Shown: positions 21,785 to 32,869 of the stretch, one piece after another
How positions within the stretch are numbered: position 1 is the first letter of the stretch
Layout: each line of letters begins with the position of its first letter
NCBI GenBank assembly: GCA_001632425.1
Contig: KV425559.1
Coordinates: forward strand, 567,525-631,524
DNA length: 64,000 nt
Origin: Neolentinus lepideus HHB14362 ss-1
Taxonomy: Eukaryota; Basidiomycota; Agaricomycetes; Gloeophyllales; Gloeophyllaceae
Reading direction: 5' to 3'
Notes under the pieces: generated by a model
Told to the model about the DNA's origin: nothing
Seen by the model: the letters and a program-made list of their open reading frames with translations, nothing else
The model's database searches: none
Made by a program: the position numbers and the translations under genes

Positions 21785-22140
21785 TATACTCTTCACGTCA
21801 CCGGCTGGCTTGCCCGCCGTGAGAGCTCGTCTCAGTCATCTCACGGATGACAAAGTGAACAAGGTGGTCAAATCTACGAATGTAGCCGAAGTCATCCAAT
21901 TGTCCACATCTTTGCCCTTCAACTACTCAATAGCGAGTTAAGTTGACTTGGGCTTACCGGTTTCCAGCGTCAAAAATGTTAGGGACACGTCGCAATTGTC
22001 ACTTGGGGGAATTCACACCTGTCTGCGTTTCCGCTTTTTCACCTCTGTCTCTGATGAGTTACCTCAGTCCAAGGTAAAAGTATCTCGCAATCAAATGTAC
22101 ACAAATGTACACAGGAAAGCCCTGACGCAGCAATGAGAAA

Positions 22141-22218
22141 GGCGTGTTTCTGCAACATCTGCGAATTCTTCTCGAAGATGCCTTTAAGTATGGAATGTTC
22201 TGCCTATAACTCGGGATG
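22141..22218. repeat. Dispersed repeat R1, left half of interrupted copy
   Basis: Matches 16352-16426 up to GGGATG at 22213-22218, then breaks off into unrelated sequence. The other half resumes at 23336. Confidence 0.7.
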
Positions 22219-22612
22219 TACGGTTGCCCTGGGTCTACAATCGTGTGATCGAACCACGCGATGTGTTGATGGTCCCTCCTGGGGTCTCGTAGTGACTCGT
22301 CACCGTGATATATAGACCTATGATTATCCTGGTTAATGATAATATATAGCACTTTAGTGTTATTGACTATTTCCTGTACTGACTGCATAACAAATATATA
22401 CAAATATGCTCGGAGATGGCAGCGACAGCAGCAAATATTCTACACGTTCAATCTCAGAAAGTAGAACAAAACACTATATAATATAATTAAAAACTCATCA
22501 TTTCTGAGAATCGAACCTGAGAGCTTCAGTAAATTCGGGCATGCGTGCCACGTTGGAACTTTCCGTACTCGTTATAATCGAAAAGATGGATTAAAACAAT
22601 ATTACAGCGCTT

Positions 22613-22804
22613 CCGGAAAATAATGACGTGTGTTGTTTCCAACTTTCCGATTTTCGAAAAATCAAAAATCCCGTGGCGCAGCCGAGATCGAGGCCGTTTC
22701 AGGTAACTGGCGGCCCGCCCGGTAACTCCCGTCCATCCCTCCCAAGTAGGATTCGGTTCAGGGATTTCGGAAATCAAAAAGTGGCGCACATCATTATTTT
22801 CCGC
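22613..22804. mobile_element. 192-bp MITE-like element
   Basis: Terminal inverted repeats of about 18 bp share CGGAAAATAATGAYGTG (left end 22613-22631, right end 22787-22804). Inner parts on each side share RTGGCGCA. Non-coding. Confidence 0.6.
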
Positions 22805-23244
22805 AAACACTGTAAAGGAGAATGAATTTTAAGGTCATTTTATTGCCCCTTTAATCCATCAATCAATTATAAGTACAGAAATTTCTGACACACCTCGCAT
22901 CCAGATCACTACACCATATATATAACTCATGCTTTTGTATAGGTACAATGAGTATTTTTTTCCCTTTCCCTCTTCCTCAGGATAGTGACCATAATATAGC
23001 CTGGGATTTCATCGTGGATAAGCTGGATTCCCGCTGCAGGGCTTCATTTTGCTTAGCTATACACTCAATTTAATATTCATTTTCTATAAGCAGTACCGTC
23101 ATAAAATTGCCTAATAAGGGATTGGTACCGGGTTAATTACATGCCAGACAACATTTATCTGCTCGGCCTCGAAGCCGCGCCCTGACATCAGTCACGAAGG
23201 GTGCCAGGACCCCAGAGGTAGCAACGTGGTTCATGTCAATATTT

Positions 23245-23306
23245 TAGACCTGAGCCTCCAGGGCAACCGTAGTGATGCGTACGGTTGCCCTGGAGGCTCA
23301 GGTCTA
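23245..23306. repeat. Perfect 27-bp inverted repeat with 8-nt loop
   Basis: Arms 23245-23271 and 23280-23306 are exact reverse complements (TAGACCTGAGCC...); the loop is GTGATGCG. Weaker complementarity extends outward to about 23220 and 23331. Confidence 0.85.
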
Positions 23307-23335
23307 CAATCATGTGATCGAACCACGCAACCGTA

Positions 23336-23461
23336 GGGATGATGCAAATTTATTGCCGCCGGTTCGCCGACGTGGATTACGACTCGGACCTCTCCTCTGC
23401 ATTTGGGTGCATCTTGTACATATATAGAGGTGCGTTTCAGATGATTTACCGATGTCCAAGA
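23336..23461. repeat. Dispersed repeat R1, right half of interrupted copy
   Basis: Continues R1 from GGGATGATGC to GATGTCCAAGA, matching 16421-16545. Confidence 0.7.
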
Positions 23462-23943
23462 TACTCCTGAATGCAACTCGTACGTGCTCGCGACTGGAGC
23501 CCACCCATACACGCTTGAAAGAGATGTTGTACATGTATACTACGCGGCCTGGATGCGACAACTCAGCGCAACGACCTAGTTCGGCAAAAGGAAGGAATTT
23601 GACGATCATCGGATATGCACGGGAAGGATCAAAACAGGTCGTGTGCGCTATCAAGCTACGCTGCTTGGCGATGTCAGCGTGCGATATGACACCCTTCTTT
23701 CCGAAGGTCTTCTATCGTTCCGCTATTGCTTCCGATTCCCTCAAGGAAACTTACTCTCGACGCTCACGACGGCGGTGTGCGCATTACCACCGACGGCGAC
23801 CACGGGCGCAGCGGCCGTCCTGAGGCGTTAAAGGACCACTAGACTCCCCGGCTAGTGCAAGCTGCTCGCACCTTACTCTCATTTAATACCAGCACACTCT
23901 CTTGAATTTACCCGGTCTTTACTCGTCTTTTGGTCTCTGTAAC

Positions 23944-25824
23944 ATGCACGGTGTATCCAACAAGCATGCCCGGCTGAAGCGTCGATTATCCTACGATTTA
24001 AAGGGGTATCTGTCGGCAGAGAAACGAGGCACATTCCTCTTGGAGGAGCGTGATCCCTCTCTGATCAACTTACCATTCCCCATACCCTCCATTCCTATTC
24101 TTGGACCCCTATTGTCCCCTCTCATCGGAGGAACTAGCCCGACCTCAACGACCTCGACGCAGAAGGCGGCATCGACTCCGGCGGCCACACCTACACCGAC
24201 CACCGGCAGCTCTTCAGGAGGCGGATCCAGCAGTGGGGGGAGTATCGGGGGTTCCTCGGGTAGTGGGAATTCTGGCAGCTCATCTGGTGGGACGTCGTCA
24301 GGTAGCGGCGGGTCCTCTGGAGGCAGTAGCGGAAGTCCCTCAGACGGAGGTTCGTCCGGAAGTACTGGTTCTTCTCCAGGAAGTTCGTCAGGAAACAGTT
24401 CGTCAGGGAGCAGCAGTGTTGGGAGCGGAGGAGGCACCTCCAGCGGAATCTCAGGAGAGAATAAATCTGGCAACGGTGTGTCTGGAGTGAGCAGCGAAAG
24501 CTCTTCGGACAGTCTAGGTAGCTTAGGGGTATCTTCCGGTTCATCTTCAACAGGAGCGCAGAGCGCATCAGGCTCTACCCCAACCTCAGGAGCTTCAGAT
24601 GGCAGTGATAATGGCAACAGCTCGCAATTATCAGGTTCTGCAGCCGCCACCGGAGGTACTACCTCATCCGAAGGCACCAGTACCATTTCAGGTATACCTT
24701 CGGAGCAGACGCTGATTAACGTAGCTGATGTCTCTAGCGCCGTCCTATACTCCACTTACTTTGACGGGACAACCACACACATAGCGACAGCTGCCGGCGC
24801 TCTCGTGACCGGAGGAGGCAGCAGCGGCTCGACGGGTTCTTCTTCAGGCTCCAAAAGCAGTGGCACCAGCGGTTCTGGATCGTCTTCCGATTCAGGTTCA
24901 GGTGGCAACAACCCTGGCAGTTCCGACGGGGGTAGCATTGGTTCCTCTTCGAACAGCACCAAGTCGTCCGGCGTTCCTATCGGTGCCATCATCGCCCTTG
25001 TTATTGGCTCCATACTACTCATCGTAGGCTTAGTCGTCTTCGTCCTGCGAAGGCGCCGCCAGAAAGCCAAGGCAAAGAACCGTGAGCGGTGGACCACAGC
25101 GAGCTTCGCAGACCGTGGGGAGACGCTCACGCCACCGCTCGAGATTCTACAGTACGACAACCCCTTTGCGGACCCGACACCCCCCGAGATGGCGGGGGTA
25201 GGGGCACTTGCGACTCTGCCTCCGGCGATGGTGGCCAACCGCGATCCCTTCTCAAACACCCACCGCATTTCCGTCGCCTCGTCTTCCTCGTCGCACTCCA
25301 GCGCAAGTGATCGGCAGAGTCTGCTGATGGTGCAGAATGAACAGCGCGACTCGAACTCGCCCATGTCCGTCCGTCCGTTCTCCTTTTCTGAGAGCTTCAA
25401 CTTCCCGAGACCGCCTGGGTCGGAGTGGGGCGGGAGCAGCCAGGATTTTTCTGTCTCCCGGACGCGAGAGAGCGCGGAAACTGTTCCTGCACAATCGTAC
25501 GACATCCAGCTGAGCTCGTGTACGGATCCTTTCGCAGACACGGCTGAGGAAAGGTCCGTGTTGGACGAGTATAAGCTTATTCATAGGCAGTATGTGCCTA
25601 ACATGAGTGATGAATTGGCTGTTGCCGTCGGCGAGAGGGTCAAGCTCCTGCAGGCGTATGATGGTGGGTGGGTGCTGGTGGAGAAGGTGACAAATGATCT
25701 CGCGAAGGGCGCTAGCTCGTGCGTGAGGGGCTTGATACCCGTGCACTGTATTCAGCCCAAACAGGAGGATAGTTCCGAGTTCTTAGCTGCTCGGAGGAAG
25801 AGCAGTCATGTGTATAGACGATGA
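23944..25824 (+). CDS. Ser/Gly-rich single-pass membrane protein with cytoplasmic SH3 domain
   Basis: Single-exon gene of 626 aa. From the N-terminus: a short basic region without a classical signal peptide, a Pro/Ile-rich segment, about 290 residues of Ser/Gly/Thr-rich sequence likely to be O-glycosylated, one transmembrane helix (PIGAIIALVIGSILLIVGLV) followed by a stop-transfer RRRRQKAKAK, a cytoplasmic region with NPFADP-type motifs, and a C-terminal SH3 domain (YVPNMSDELAVAVGERVKLL, then GGWVLVEK). The architecture matches fungal cell-surface proteins of the Fus1-like or stress-sensor type that recruit signalling partners through SH3. The start ATG at 23944 is the first in frame. No intron, unusual for this window. 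Confidence 0.88.
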   Translation: MHGVSNKHARLKRRLSYDLKGYLSAEKRGTFLLEERDPSLINLPFPIPSIPILGPLLSPLIGGTSPTSTTSTQKAASTPAATPTPTTGSSSGGGSSSGGSIGGSSGSGNSGSSSGGTSSGSGGSSGGSSGSPSDGGSSGSTGSSPGSSSGNSSSGSSSVGSGGGTSSGISGENKSGNGVSGVSSESSSDSLGSLGVSSGSSSTGAQSASGSTPTSGASDGSDNGNSSQLSGSAAATGGTTSSEGTSTISGIPSEQTLINVADVSSAVLYSTYFDGTTTHIATAAGALVTGGGSSGSTGSSSGSKSSGTSGSGSSSDSGSGGNNPGSSDGGSIGSSSNSTKSSGVPIGAIIALVIGSILLIVGLVVFVLRRRRQKAKAKNRERWTTASFADRGETLTPPLEILQYDNPFADPTPPEMAGVGALATLPPAMVANRDPFSNTHRISVASSSSSHSSASDRQSLLMVQNEQRDSNSPMSVRPFSFSESFNFPRPPGSEWGGSSQDFSVSRTRESAETVPAQSYDIQLSSCTDPFADTAEERSVLDEYKLIHRQYVPNMSDELAVAVGERVKLLQAYDGGWVLVEKVTNDLAKGASSCVRGLIPVHCIQPKQEDSSEFLAARRKSSHVYRR

Positions 25825-26480
25825 GTGATGGAGGCGCATATGCAGTGTGAAAGTGAGGGTGTGTGCACTTTGTATTCGATTTAGTTCTATATAGAACTTG
25901 GGCTGATTGACAGTTTGATGTCGTCTATTCAGGAATCCCTCCTGTTCAGTCGACTCTGGCTTAACGGTCTCAAGAATGGAGTGATAGAGCAACTCCGGGT
26001 GCACCGCTGTACAGCCTTTGTCACCGACCGTTATCCAGATGCAATCCCCTGTGTCGTTCTATTTATCTTGCTTCTTTTCTATTTATCCCTATATCATTCA
26101 CCGTTCGTTTATACCTTTTTTATTGACTCATATTCCCATTTAAGCTTTAAATGTTATGACGGAAGTTACCAGGGTAGATACTGCCCGGATAAACGGGCTG
26201 TTTGTTGTTGTAGGAGCGTAAGTGTGTGCTTTCTTGTGTTGATTAGCTTGGCGGTGTTGTGTTGTGAATAAATGGTCAGTGCATTAAGTGTATTCTTGGT
26301 TCCTGTAAAGCAGACGTACACATTTTATTGGTTGGGAATAAATGGTGAATATATGATACACGTTTCCTTTACTTTCAGTTTAAGTGTGATGTGAATATGA
26401 TTCATATAACGATACGAGGTGCAAACCGACGGGGTGAGATGAGAGCAGGGCGAGCAGGAGGTCAACACTCGTCGAAGGGT
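25825..26480. other. Intergenic between convergent genes
   Basis: 656-bp AT-rich spacer expected to hold both 3' ends. No gene recognised. Confidence 0.5.
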
Positions 26481-27437
26481 TTACGAAACTATGTCCATGT
26501 CAAAGTCCGTGCTGTCGAACGTCTGGCCGGTAGTACGTGTATGCGACATTGGTTCGGTGCTTGCCGGCGCCGGCGAAGGCTCTTCGAAGTCGCTCAGGTC
26601 AAAAAGGTCGTCTGGAAGCTCTCCAAGGTCCTCCCATAGTGCCGCTTCTTCGGCGTACGCCGCGAGCTCCTCTTCTTCGAGATCGGGAGGGGCAATCTCT
26701 TCTTGCGGTTGTCCTGTGCGGCAGTATGGTATCAGATAGGCAGTTGGAGATGCGAAACAGGAGATAGACAGACCCCGGAGCTCCTGCTCCAATCGACTAA
26801 CGTCCTCCATGTCAGGGTCTATGGACGATCCGACTTCCCACTGGTACTCGAACCGGTATGTATGTCGAGCTTTACGCTCGGCACTAACCATTATACGTCT
26901 CCAAAGCTATTTCAAAACAGTTTATGAACCTCCAACAAAAGTAGTAAGAATCGCACGTACTTCGTCGGGTACCTCTTCATCGTCGCAGTCCATCTCAGCG
27001 TCCAAGTCAAATCCATCACTACTTGGTTCGTTTTCGTATCGCTTCCTTTTCACAGCATTCTGCTTCGCCTTTCTCGCTCGCTCAAAGCACCTCGCCTTGA
27101 AACGTTCTCTCAGCAACGAGCTTTCCGGAGGGACATCTATCGGTGCCTTCTTCCCACTCGACAACGTGTTGTGCATGGACTTTAAGCTTGTCCTCCTGGG
27201 ATGCTGAGACCTAATGCGACTTTGGGTGGGGGTCTCCAACATATACGAAGTCAAGACAGGTGTTTGCGTACTCTGCCGGCGCTTCTGAGCAGCGGGCACC
27301 GGCGACGAGTCCATCTGTGAAAACGGCGACGACGCTAGGGGGGACGAGTTTTGTGGCTGGTGCCGCCATGAATTACTGTATGGCGTCGTGGACACTTTGC
27401 GCGGCGTCGACGGCAGTATGACACCTGGGCTGGACAT
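26481..27437 (-). CDS. Conserved fungal protein with basic RERFKARCFERA block
   Basis: Exons 27437-26961, 26906-26774 and 26713-26481; introns of 54 and 60 nt, about 298 aa without the second intron. The first exon has Ser/Thr-Pro sites (STPRK, TPTQSR) and a highly basic segment LLRERFKARCFERARKAKQN resembling a nuclear or nucleic-acid-contact region, then an acidic stretch DLDAEMDCDDEEV. The last part is strongly acidic with a final DMDIVS. The second intron is in frame, so its removal cannot be proven from phase. I have seen this type of sequence in basidiomycete genomes as an uncharacterised protein; function unknown. Confidence 0.75.
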
Positions 27438-28464
27438 AGTGGTTGTAAGTTGGTAGGAGCCACCACCTGTCACATTATGTCACGTCGCGTTGATTATGAT
27501 TTGTTGTGCTCTATTGACGCGTTCTTCCCACCCATTCCTTTGTACGCGCCGCTGCCCATCTCTTCTTATCTAGTGGCTCATCCTTCTTCTTTGCGACCAG
27601 TTGATGGACTTGTTTCTGCTGAAGTCTTAGGTACGGCAATATTCTTGACTTTGCTTCTGGCGGCGCGATGATAGAGTCCCGATAAATGCTGGGGATTAAT
27701 CCCGACACAAATGCAGTGGGAGGTCGGTCGCAATCCAGACAAAGGGTTGCTGAAGCGGTAGTGTTGGGGCCGATCACCAATACAGACACAGTTGGTCCTC
27801 TCTGACAGACACATCGGACCCACCATCGGAGCGACCTTTCGCGCCTGCAGGGCAGCGGGGAAGAAAAATCGGTATCTTTCGATTTTTGTACACAGGAGCC
27901 GCAACCCGGACCCCGAGAGGCTTTTCTATCCTGATATCACAGATATTCAAACGGCATATATTGGTATCACCGTGGGTCCCGTGATGGCCTCTTTCCATGT
28001 GGGTGCGATCCGAATGGAATTCAATGAAATGCCCGAGTATGATTCGGCCTCTTTCATGTCTAGCGTATTATCTCGAAGAATCTCAGAATTTATATTCACT
28101 GATGCAACGTTTTGATCTCTAACTGTTCGGCTTCCATCTGGCGGCGGGTATGAACCGTGAATACCAGCAACACATCCAACCCTTAAAAAGTAAGGAAATC
28201 CTCACAACAATCTTTATCGCATGAACTAGTAAACTACACGAACAAACAGATAATATGTGTTTATCCAAACAACAAGATCGACGACGACAATACACACTAC
28301 ATTAGGCAAAACATATACGCTGCTTTTTAGACCACAAAACAAAACATCGAGAAGCAATACATTCCAGGAACGGGTATCAATACATTCGCAAGTCCTTCTC
28401 TTTCTCCGTTCACATATAGTACGGCGGGCTCTGGGGGACCGAGGATCTACAGGCCCAAATATTG
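27438..28464. other. Intergenic, no gene recognised
   Basis: 1.0-kb spacer. Open stretches at 27792-28115 (plus) and 27904-27578 (minus) overlap each other and show no family signature. Confidence 0.45.
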
Positions 28465-30519
28465 TCAGTAATCGTCGTCATCGTCTCCTTGAATAACACT
28501 TGACCTATCATACGGAGGCTCGGACCAGACCACCTTGTCGACACGCCTCTTCAGCCAGTTCACGATGTCCTGCCCCAATGGCACACACTCCAACAACTCC
28601 AGTTTCTTCAACCTCGCGGGGCTCACCCCACCATGCGCAACGCCGACTCCACCCTCGGGATTTCGCGCGTCAACCAGCTGCACCAGCTTCGCGGGGCCAT
28701 CGTTGTGCGAATGACACCCCTTCATGCCGAGCGTGGTCAGGTTGGGACATAACCACTGGTTGTGGTTGTCTTCATCTGGAACGGCGAGCGCCATGAGGAT
28801 AGCCTCGAACCCTGCCCCGCCAACCTTGAGGGACGTTAGGAAAGGTAGATCGCTGAGGAAATTCCATGATACTATCGATCCCGCGGTGAAGAAATATGGG
28901 GTGCTCTGATTATACGCGAGCGAGAAATGCGTCAACGGAGGATTGTTGGACCGGGCAAGCAGGTTTTGTATTAAATCCTCTATTGGGTCGCGCGCTTCGA
29001 TGTCGAGGGCTAACCGGGTCAGGGAGGGCGTGATGAGGTGCTCCGCCAGTGTTGAAAAGAGATAATGACCACCGAGACTGAGGTCCTTCAGGTTCAAAAG
29101 GGTCGTGAGGCTCAGCGGTAGGACTGCAGGTAGTACGTGACTGAAATGCAGTGCAAGCTTTTCAAGATTCGGATTCACAGCGATGATCCCCAAAACCCTG
29201 TCCAACGCCAGGTGAGTAGGTAATGAACGGATACTAAGTGTGGTTAGGTTCTGCCGGAGTAGCGGAGATGCCCAGTTGAAGGGAACGTATTGCAAGTTCA
29301 ACGCCTTCAGCTGCGGAAAGCGTACAGTGGCGTTCAGATCTGTCGACGCTATCCAATTCCAATCAGTGAAATACCCAGGCTCCGCGCACGAAACCTCAAA
29401 TTCATGCAACATTGGCGCGTTTTCTGGGGATACAAAAGATAAGTTAGTGACCGGTCCCTGAATTCATTGAGCCACCCAGCGAACGCACTATTTATCGATC
29501 TCAGAGCACCAACCGACGCAAAATGCTTATCGAATCTGAAGATAAACCGCTCCCACCGCTTGATTTCCTGGACGAGGTAGAAAAACGCAATATGGCCCCA
29601 ATGCTCGTCCGAGCCACTCCGCGACGAACGGGGCGTTAGCGGCGGCGACCCCGGCGTGCCCGGCTGGATCGCTCCAGGCATGGGAAACACCTGTATAGGG
29701 CCGTGGCCACCGGGGCCTGCATGAACGTATGTGATCGCACCGACTGGCTGTGCATGCGGAGGCGCCATCCAGGCAGGGATGGGAGAGCTTGACCGCGAAC
29801 GACTCGGTGCTCGGACATTCCGTATCGCGCGGATATAGATTTCGATGTCGAGTGGGATGGTCATCCCGGAGCGCTCAAGCCATAAGCGGAGGACGTCGGG
29901 CGAAGTGGTCTCGTCAGTGACTAAGCGAATCTAGTCAGAATTGTGTCAGCTTATTCGGTAGGCAACCACGCCTCGTATTGACTATAGGAAAGTTTTGAAG
30001 ATACGACATAAACAAGGGAAGGTTCTCGGACTACAGTCGACAGCGAGCCACCGACAAGAAATAGGGGTAACGGCCATTGGGGCACGCAAAACCTTGAACG
30101 CTTCGTGTTCGAAAGACCTCCAAAATTAAAGAAAAATATCTGCTTACTTTGGACCATATTCTGGGCGTCCCCAAAGCCACCTGTCGCCACAGACGGCAAA
30201 CGGATGCGACTAGCCAAGCGGCACACGGATTTTCCTGGAAGTGCGTCAAGAATATTTCCCGCAGGAGCTCCTTTGGCAACCGCCATATGGGGGCTAGCCT
30301 TGATTTCATGTGAGCGATGTCAAGCTGCAAATTCGACCGCTCGCGCTCGAGGTGTTCAATATTTGCCCGTAAATCGGCCACGACATGGCGGAAGTGCTCT
30401 TCGGCCGCGACGATTCTTGCGTCAAGTTCTTCGAGTGATGTTTCTTGCTGAACGAGCACCCTGCGCGCATCATCGCGGGCGTTGTCGGTCAGTGGCTCGG
30501 AGGTGTTGCCTGTGGACAT
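28465..30519 (-). CDS. F-box protein with leucine-rich C-terminal half
   Basis: 590 aa in three exons: 30519-30148, 29930-29489 and 29423-28465. An N-terminal coiled coil (EELDARIVAAEEHFRHVVAD) precedes the F-box (PIWRLPKELLREIFL...CRLWRQVALGTPRIWSK). The rest is a Leu-rich repeat-like array (LTTLSIRSLPTHLALD, LNLKDLSLGGH) as in Agaricomycete F-box proteins, interrupted by a Pro/Gly-rich loop of about 60 residues. F-box proteins link substrates to SCF ubiquitin ligases; the substrate is unknown. The first intron is 217 nt, long for this region. Start at 30519 chosen because upstream codons lack an ATG. Confidence 0.9.
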
Positions 30520-31037
30520 GGCTGTTCGAGTGTGAGAGGCGGCGAGGCTAAGCTGGGACCCATAACTTACAGTTTCGGATCCGAGCCGAGACACGTGGAT
30601 ATGTGGTTCTCTCAGTTACCTAATTGTGAGGCTGTGTAGCGCGGGGCAGCCGTAAGATGGCTAACAAGATCCAATCCACCGGGAGGACAATCGCTCGGAC
30701 CATCGCTATGAAGCCTTACAAGGCTTAGACAAAAAGAACGAGGTATACTTGGACCAACAAGGACCAACAAGGCCCTGTCTTACCCAACTCGGCCGAAACA
30801 AGCGTAATTGCAACCATATCCGAGCTTTGTGTACATTTCCAGTATACCGTTGCCTGCGGAGGATCTGCGACACCGCGCAATACAAAACCTTCTCCTGCAC
30901 AAAATAACCACTGATACAGTCATGATATTATGGCACGTGATAAGAGTATAAGAGACACCCGTGAACCAGCCAATCGAAAACTACAATGTCCCAGGTGCGA
31001 TAACAGGAAACCGAAGCGATACTGCTGGCTGTCAAGA
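30520..31037. other. Intergenic, no gene recognised
   Basis: Spacer between the F-box gene start and the end of the TFIIA gene. It should contain the F-box promoter and the TFIIA 3' end; no other signal was seen. Confidence 0.5.
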
Positions 31038-31560
31038 TCACTTCTTTCCGGCCTCTATCGCGTCGCCATTTTTGCAGGCAATGATCTTGATCCGCGGTGC
31101 CGTGACCATCTCGTTGGACTCCATCTTGAAGGACCCGTTCTTGACGATAAACGTCCAGACATCGTCGCATAGACGATAAGTCTTCAAGTGGCCCTAATTG
31201 TAATGGTCGCACAGCGATGCAATGTAAGTGAGAAAACAAGAGATAAGAAGCTGTACGGACCTTCAACGTCGTCTTCGCCTTAACCTGCTTCACCATGGTG
31301 TCGGCCAATGACTTATCAAACTATTCATCGAACATCAGTTTTCCGCACGCCTTTCAGGTGGCGCGATAAGCCAACCTGTTGTAAAACCTTCATGGCCAAT
31401 TGTGGTGTAATTTGTCCGCTCGTAATGAGTTCATCAAGAGAGTCCGTCAAGGCCATCCCGATACTGCATCCATCCTAGGAGGTCAGCCCATCCCTCGAAG
31501 TACGTGGGTACGTGAGTCTTACGACGATCCACGGTAGAACTCATAGTAAGCAGAGGCCAT
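31038..31560 (-). CDS. TOA2: Transcription initiation factor IIA small (gamma) subunit
   Basis: 113 aa in four exons: 31560-31523, 31463-31376, 31320-31261 and 31193-31038. The protein starts [20 protein letters not shown] and contains [40 protein letters not shown] and [15 protein letters not shown], the hallmark segments of the TFIIA gamma subunit. The N-terminal four-helix part and C-terminal beta-barrel part are both present, and length matches the family (about 110 aa). It binds TBP together with the TFIIA large subunit at RNA polymerase II promoters in the nucleus. All exon junctions keep phase; intact. Confidence 0.97.
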
Positions 31561-32035
31561 CGTCCGTCAAAGAATGCACAGACGAAGTAAGATCCTTGAC
31601 AGAGAGTATACAGAACGGTGTGTTGGCTGAGGCGGATGGACGTGAGGCGACGCAGGAGGCACAGAGGAAGGATGACAAAGCTGTGCCACTCATGAACGCG
31701 CGTGACATCGCGCGTCACGCTCTTCCCCAACCTACGCGTCGCGCACTCATCTCCTGCTGGATGATCCTGTTGCCTAAGATACCAAGAAGGCTCTAAATTT
31801 CTCTCGGAGTAAGATACAGACCATGATTTTTGACATTTTAAGCAAATTACACTCGCTGACAGTATATGTCAAGATACTGAGACATCGTACAACACACTAT
31901 CATCTAGATCATCCAGAAATCCGAAGCTAGCAGCCTTTTGGATGAAGGGAGATATGTATTACAAGGAATTGTGCCAAATTACTACTATATCTTTAAGAAA
32001 TGCCATCAAATTCGACGCCCCACCAAACAACAATC
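31561..32035. other. Intergenic, no gene recognised
   Basis: About 475 bp holding the TFIIA promoter side and the GST 3' end. No further feature was seen. Confidence 0.5.
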
Positions 32036-32869
32036 TCAAGGGCCACCAGTGTAAACCCCCAACGTCTGCCAAAGCTGCCATATGGCCGGATGCGCTGCGA
32101 CCATCTTCTTGAACAATCGTTCATCCGCGACCTGAGCCCACGCTAGCGCGGCACAGAGCGAGAAGTCTGGATATGAGGCTGTTTGGGGAACATCAGTCTT
32201 TGCTCCAATATAGCAAGGTTAGTGAAACTCACGGGTGTTACCAAGCAGATAACAGTGCTTATTTGACCTGAGAGCTTTGCCTATACGGTGGAGCTCTGGC
32301 TCGAGAGTCGCCCACAGCCGCATCCAGCTCTCCTCTGATCCAGCTATGTCTTCAAGCCGCATTCCAAACCGCTTCTCTCTTGTCCTTCTCCAGTACTCGG
32401 CTCCCCGATCATCTAGAACCTGGTTACACACGGGTGCCAGTAGCATCTTTAGGACGGGTATCAGGACTTTCGGGTGAAGGAAGTCCTTATACCAGAAGGA
32501 ACAAAGCGGTTGAATTCCTCCCGGCAAAACCGACAATGTCTGCGGACACTCTTTCTCCAGGTAAGCGGCGATCTCGAGTGAGTCAACTACTGTGGTCTTC
32601 TTAACGTTGTCAACGAGGAAGGGTATCGTTAACTGCTCCTGCCTGCTGAGGAGACTTCACATACTCCATCAGTACTCGACGCCACATTGACACTGCACTC
32701 ACGGATCCAGCTTCGTGATTGTAGGTCGTATATCTGGGAAGCTAATGTAGACGGTGTTGTACGGGACTCCCTTGAAGTTGAGGATCATGCGCACAATAAA
32801 CGCGTGAGGCGACCATGGGCGGACCTTTCCTTCCAGGTCATACAGTGTAAATCGCTGCCGTGCTGCCAT
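32036..32869 (-). CDS. Glutathione S-transferase-like protein
   Basis: 240 aa in three exons: 32869-32703, 32645-32233 and 32178-32036. The N-terminal thioredoxin-like half has HAFIVRMILNFKGVPYNTVY, then IPFLVDN and a VVDSLEIAAYLEK segment equivalent to the glutathione-binding SNAIAxYL region. The C-terminal helical half ends with YLLGNTPSYPDFSLCAALAW, the usual N-capping-box region of GSTs. Cytosolic; likely role in conjugation or detoxification, class uncertain. Family call is firm, substrate unknown. Confidence 0.9.

Larger units (their letters stand above)
22219..23335. mobile_element. 1117-bp insertion flanked by GGGATG duplication
   Basis: The segment begins TACGGTTGCC and ends GCAACCGTA (9-bp inverted ends). 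It is flanked on both sides by GGGATG (22213-22218 and 23336-23341), and repeat R1 is split exactly at this point, while R1 at 16421 carries a single GGGATG. It encloses the MITE at 22613-22804 and a strong hairpin at 23245-23306. No coding capacity is seen. Confidence 0.7.

Noticed and set aside
23991..25541. Two long minus-strand open frames (254 and 261 codons) opposite the SH3 gene
   Set aside because: They are produced by the biased Ser/Gly codon use of the plus-strand gene; translations are Pro/Glu/Leu-rich without domains, whereas the plus strand has a TM helix and SH3 domain.
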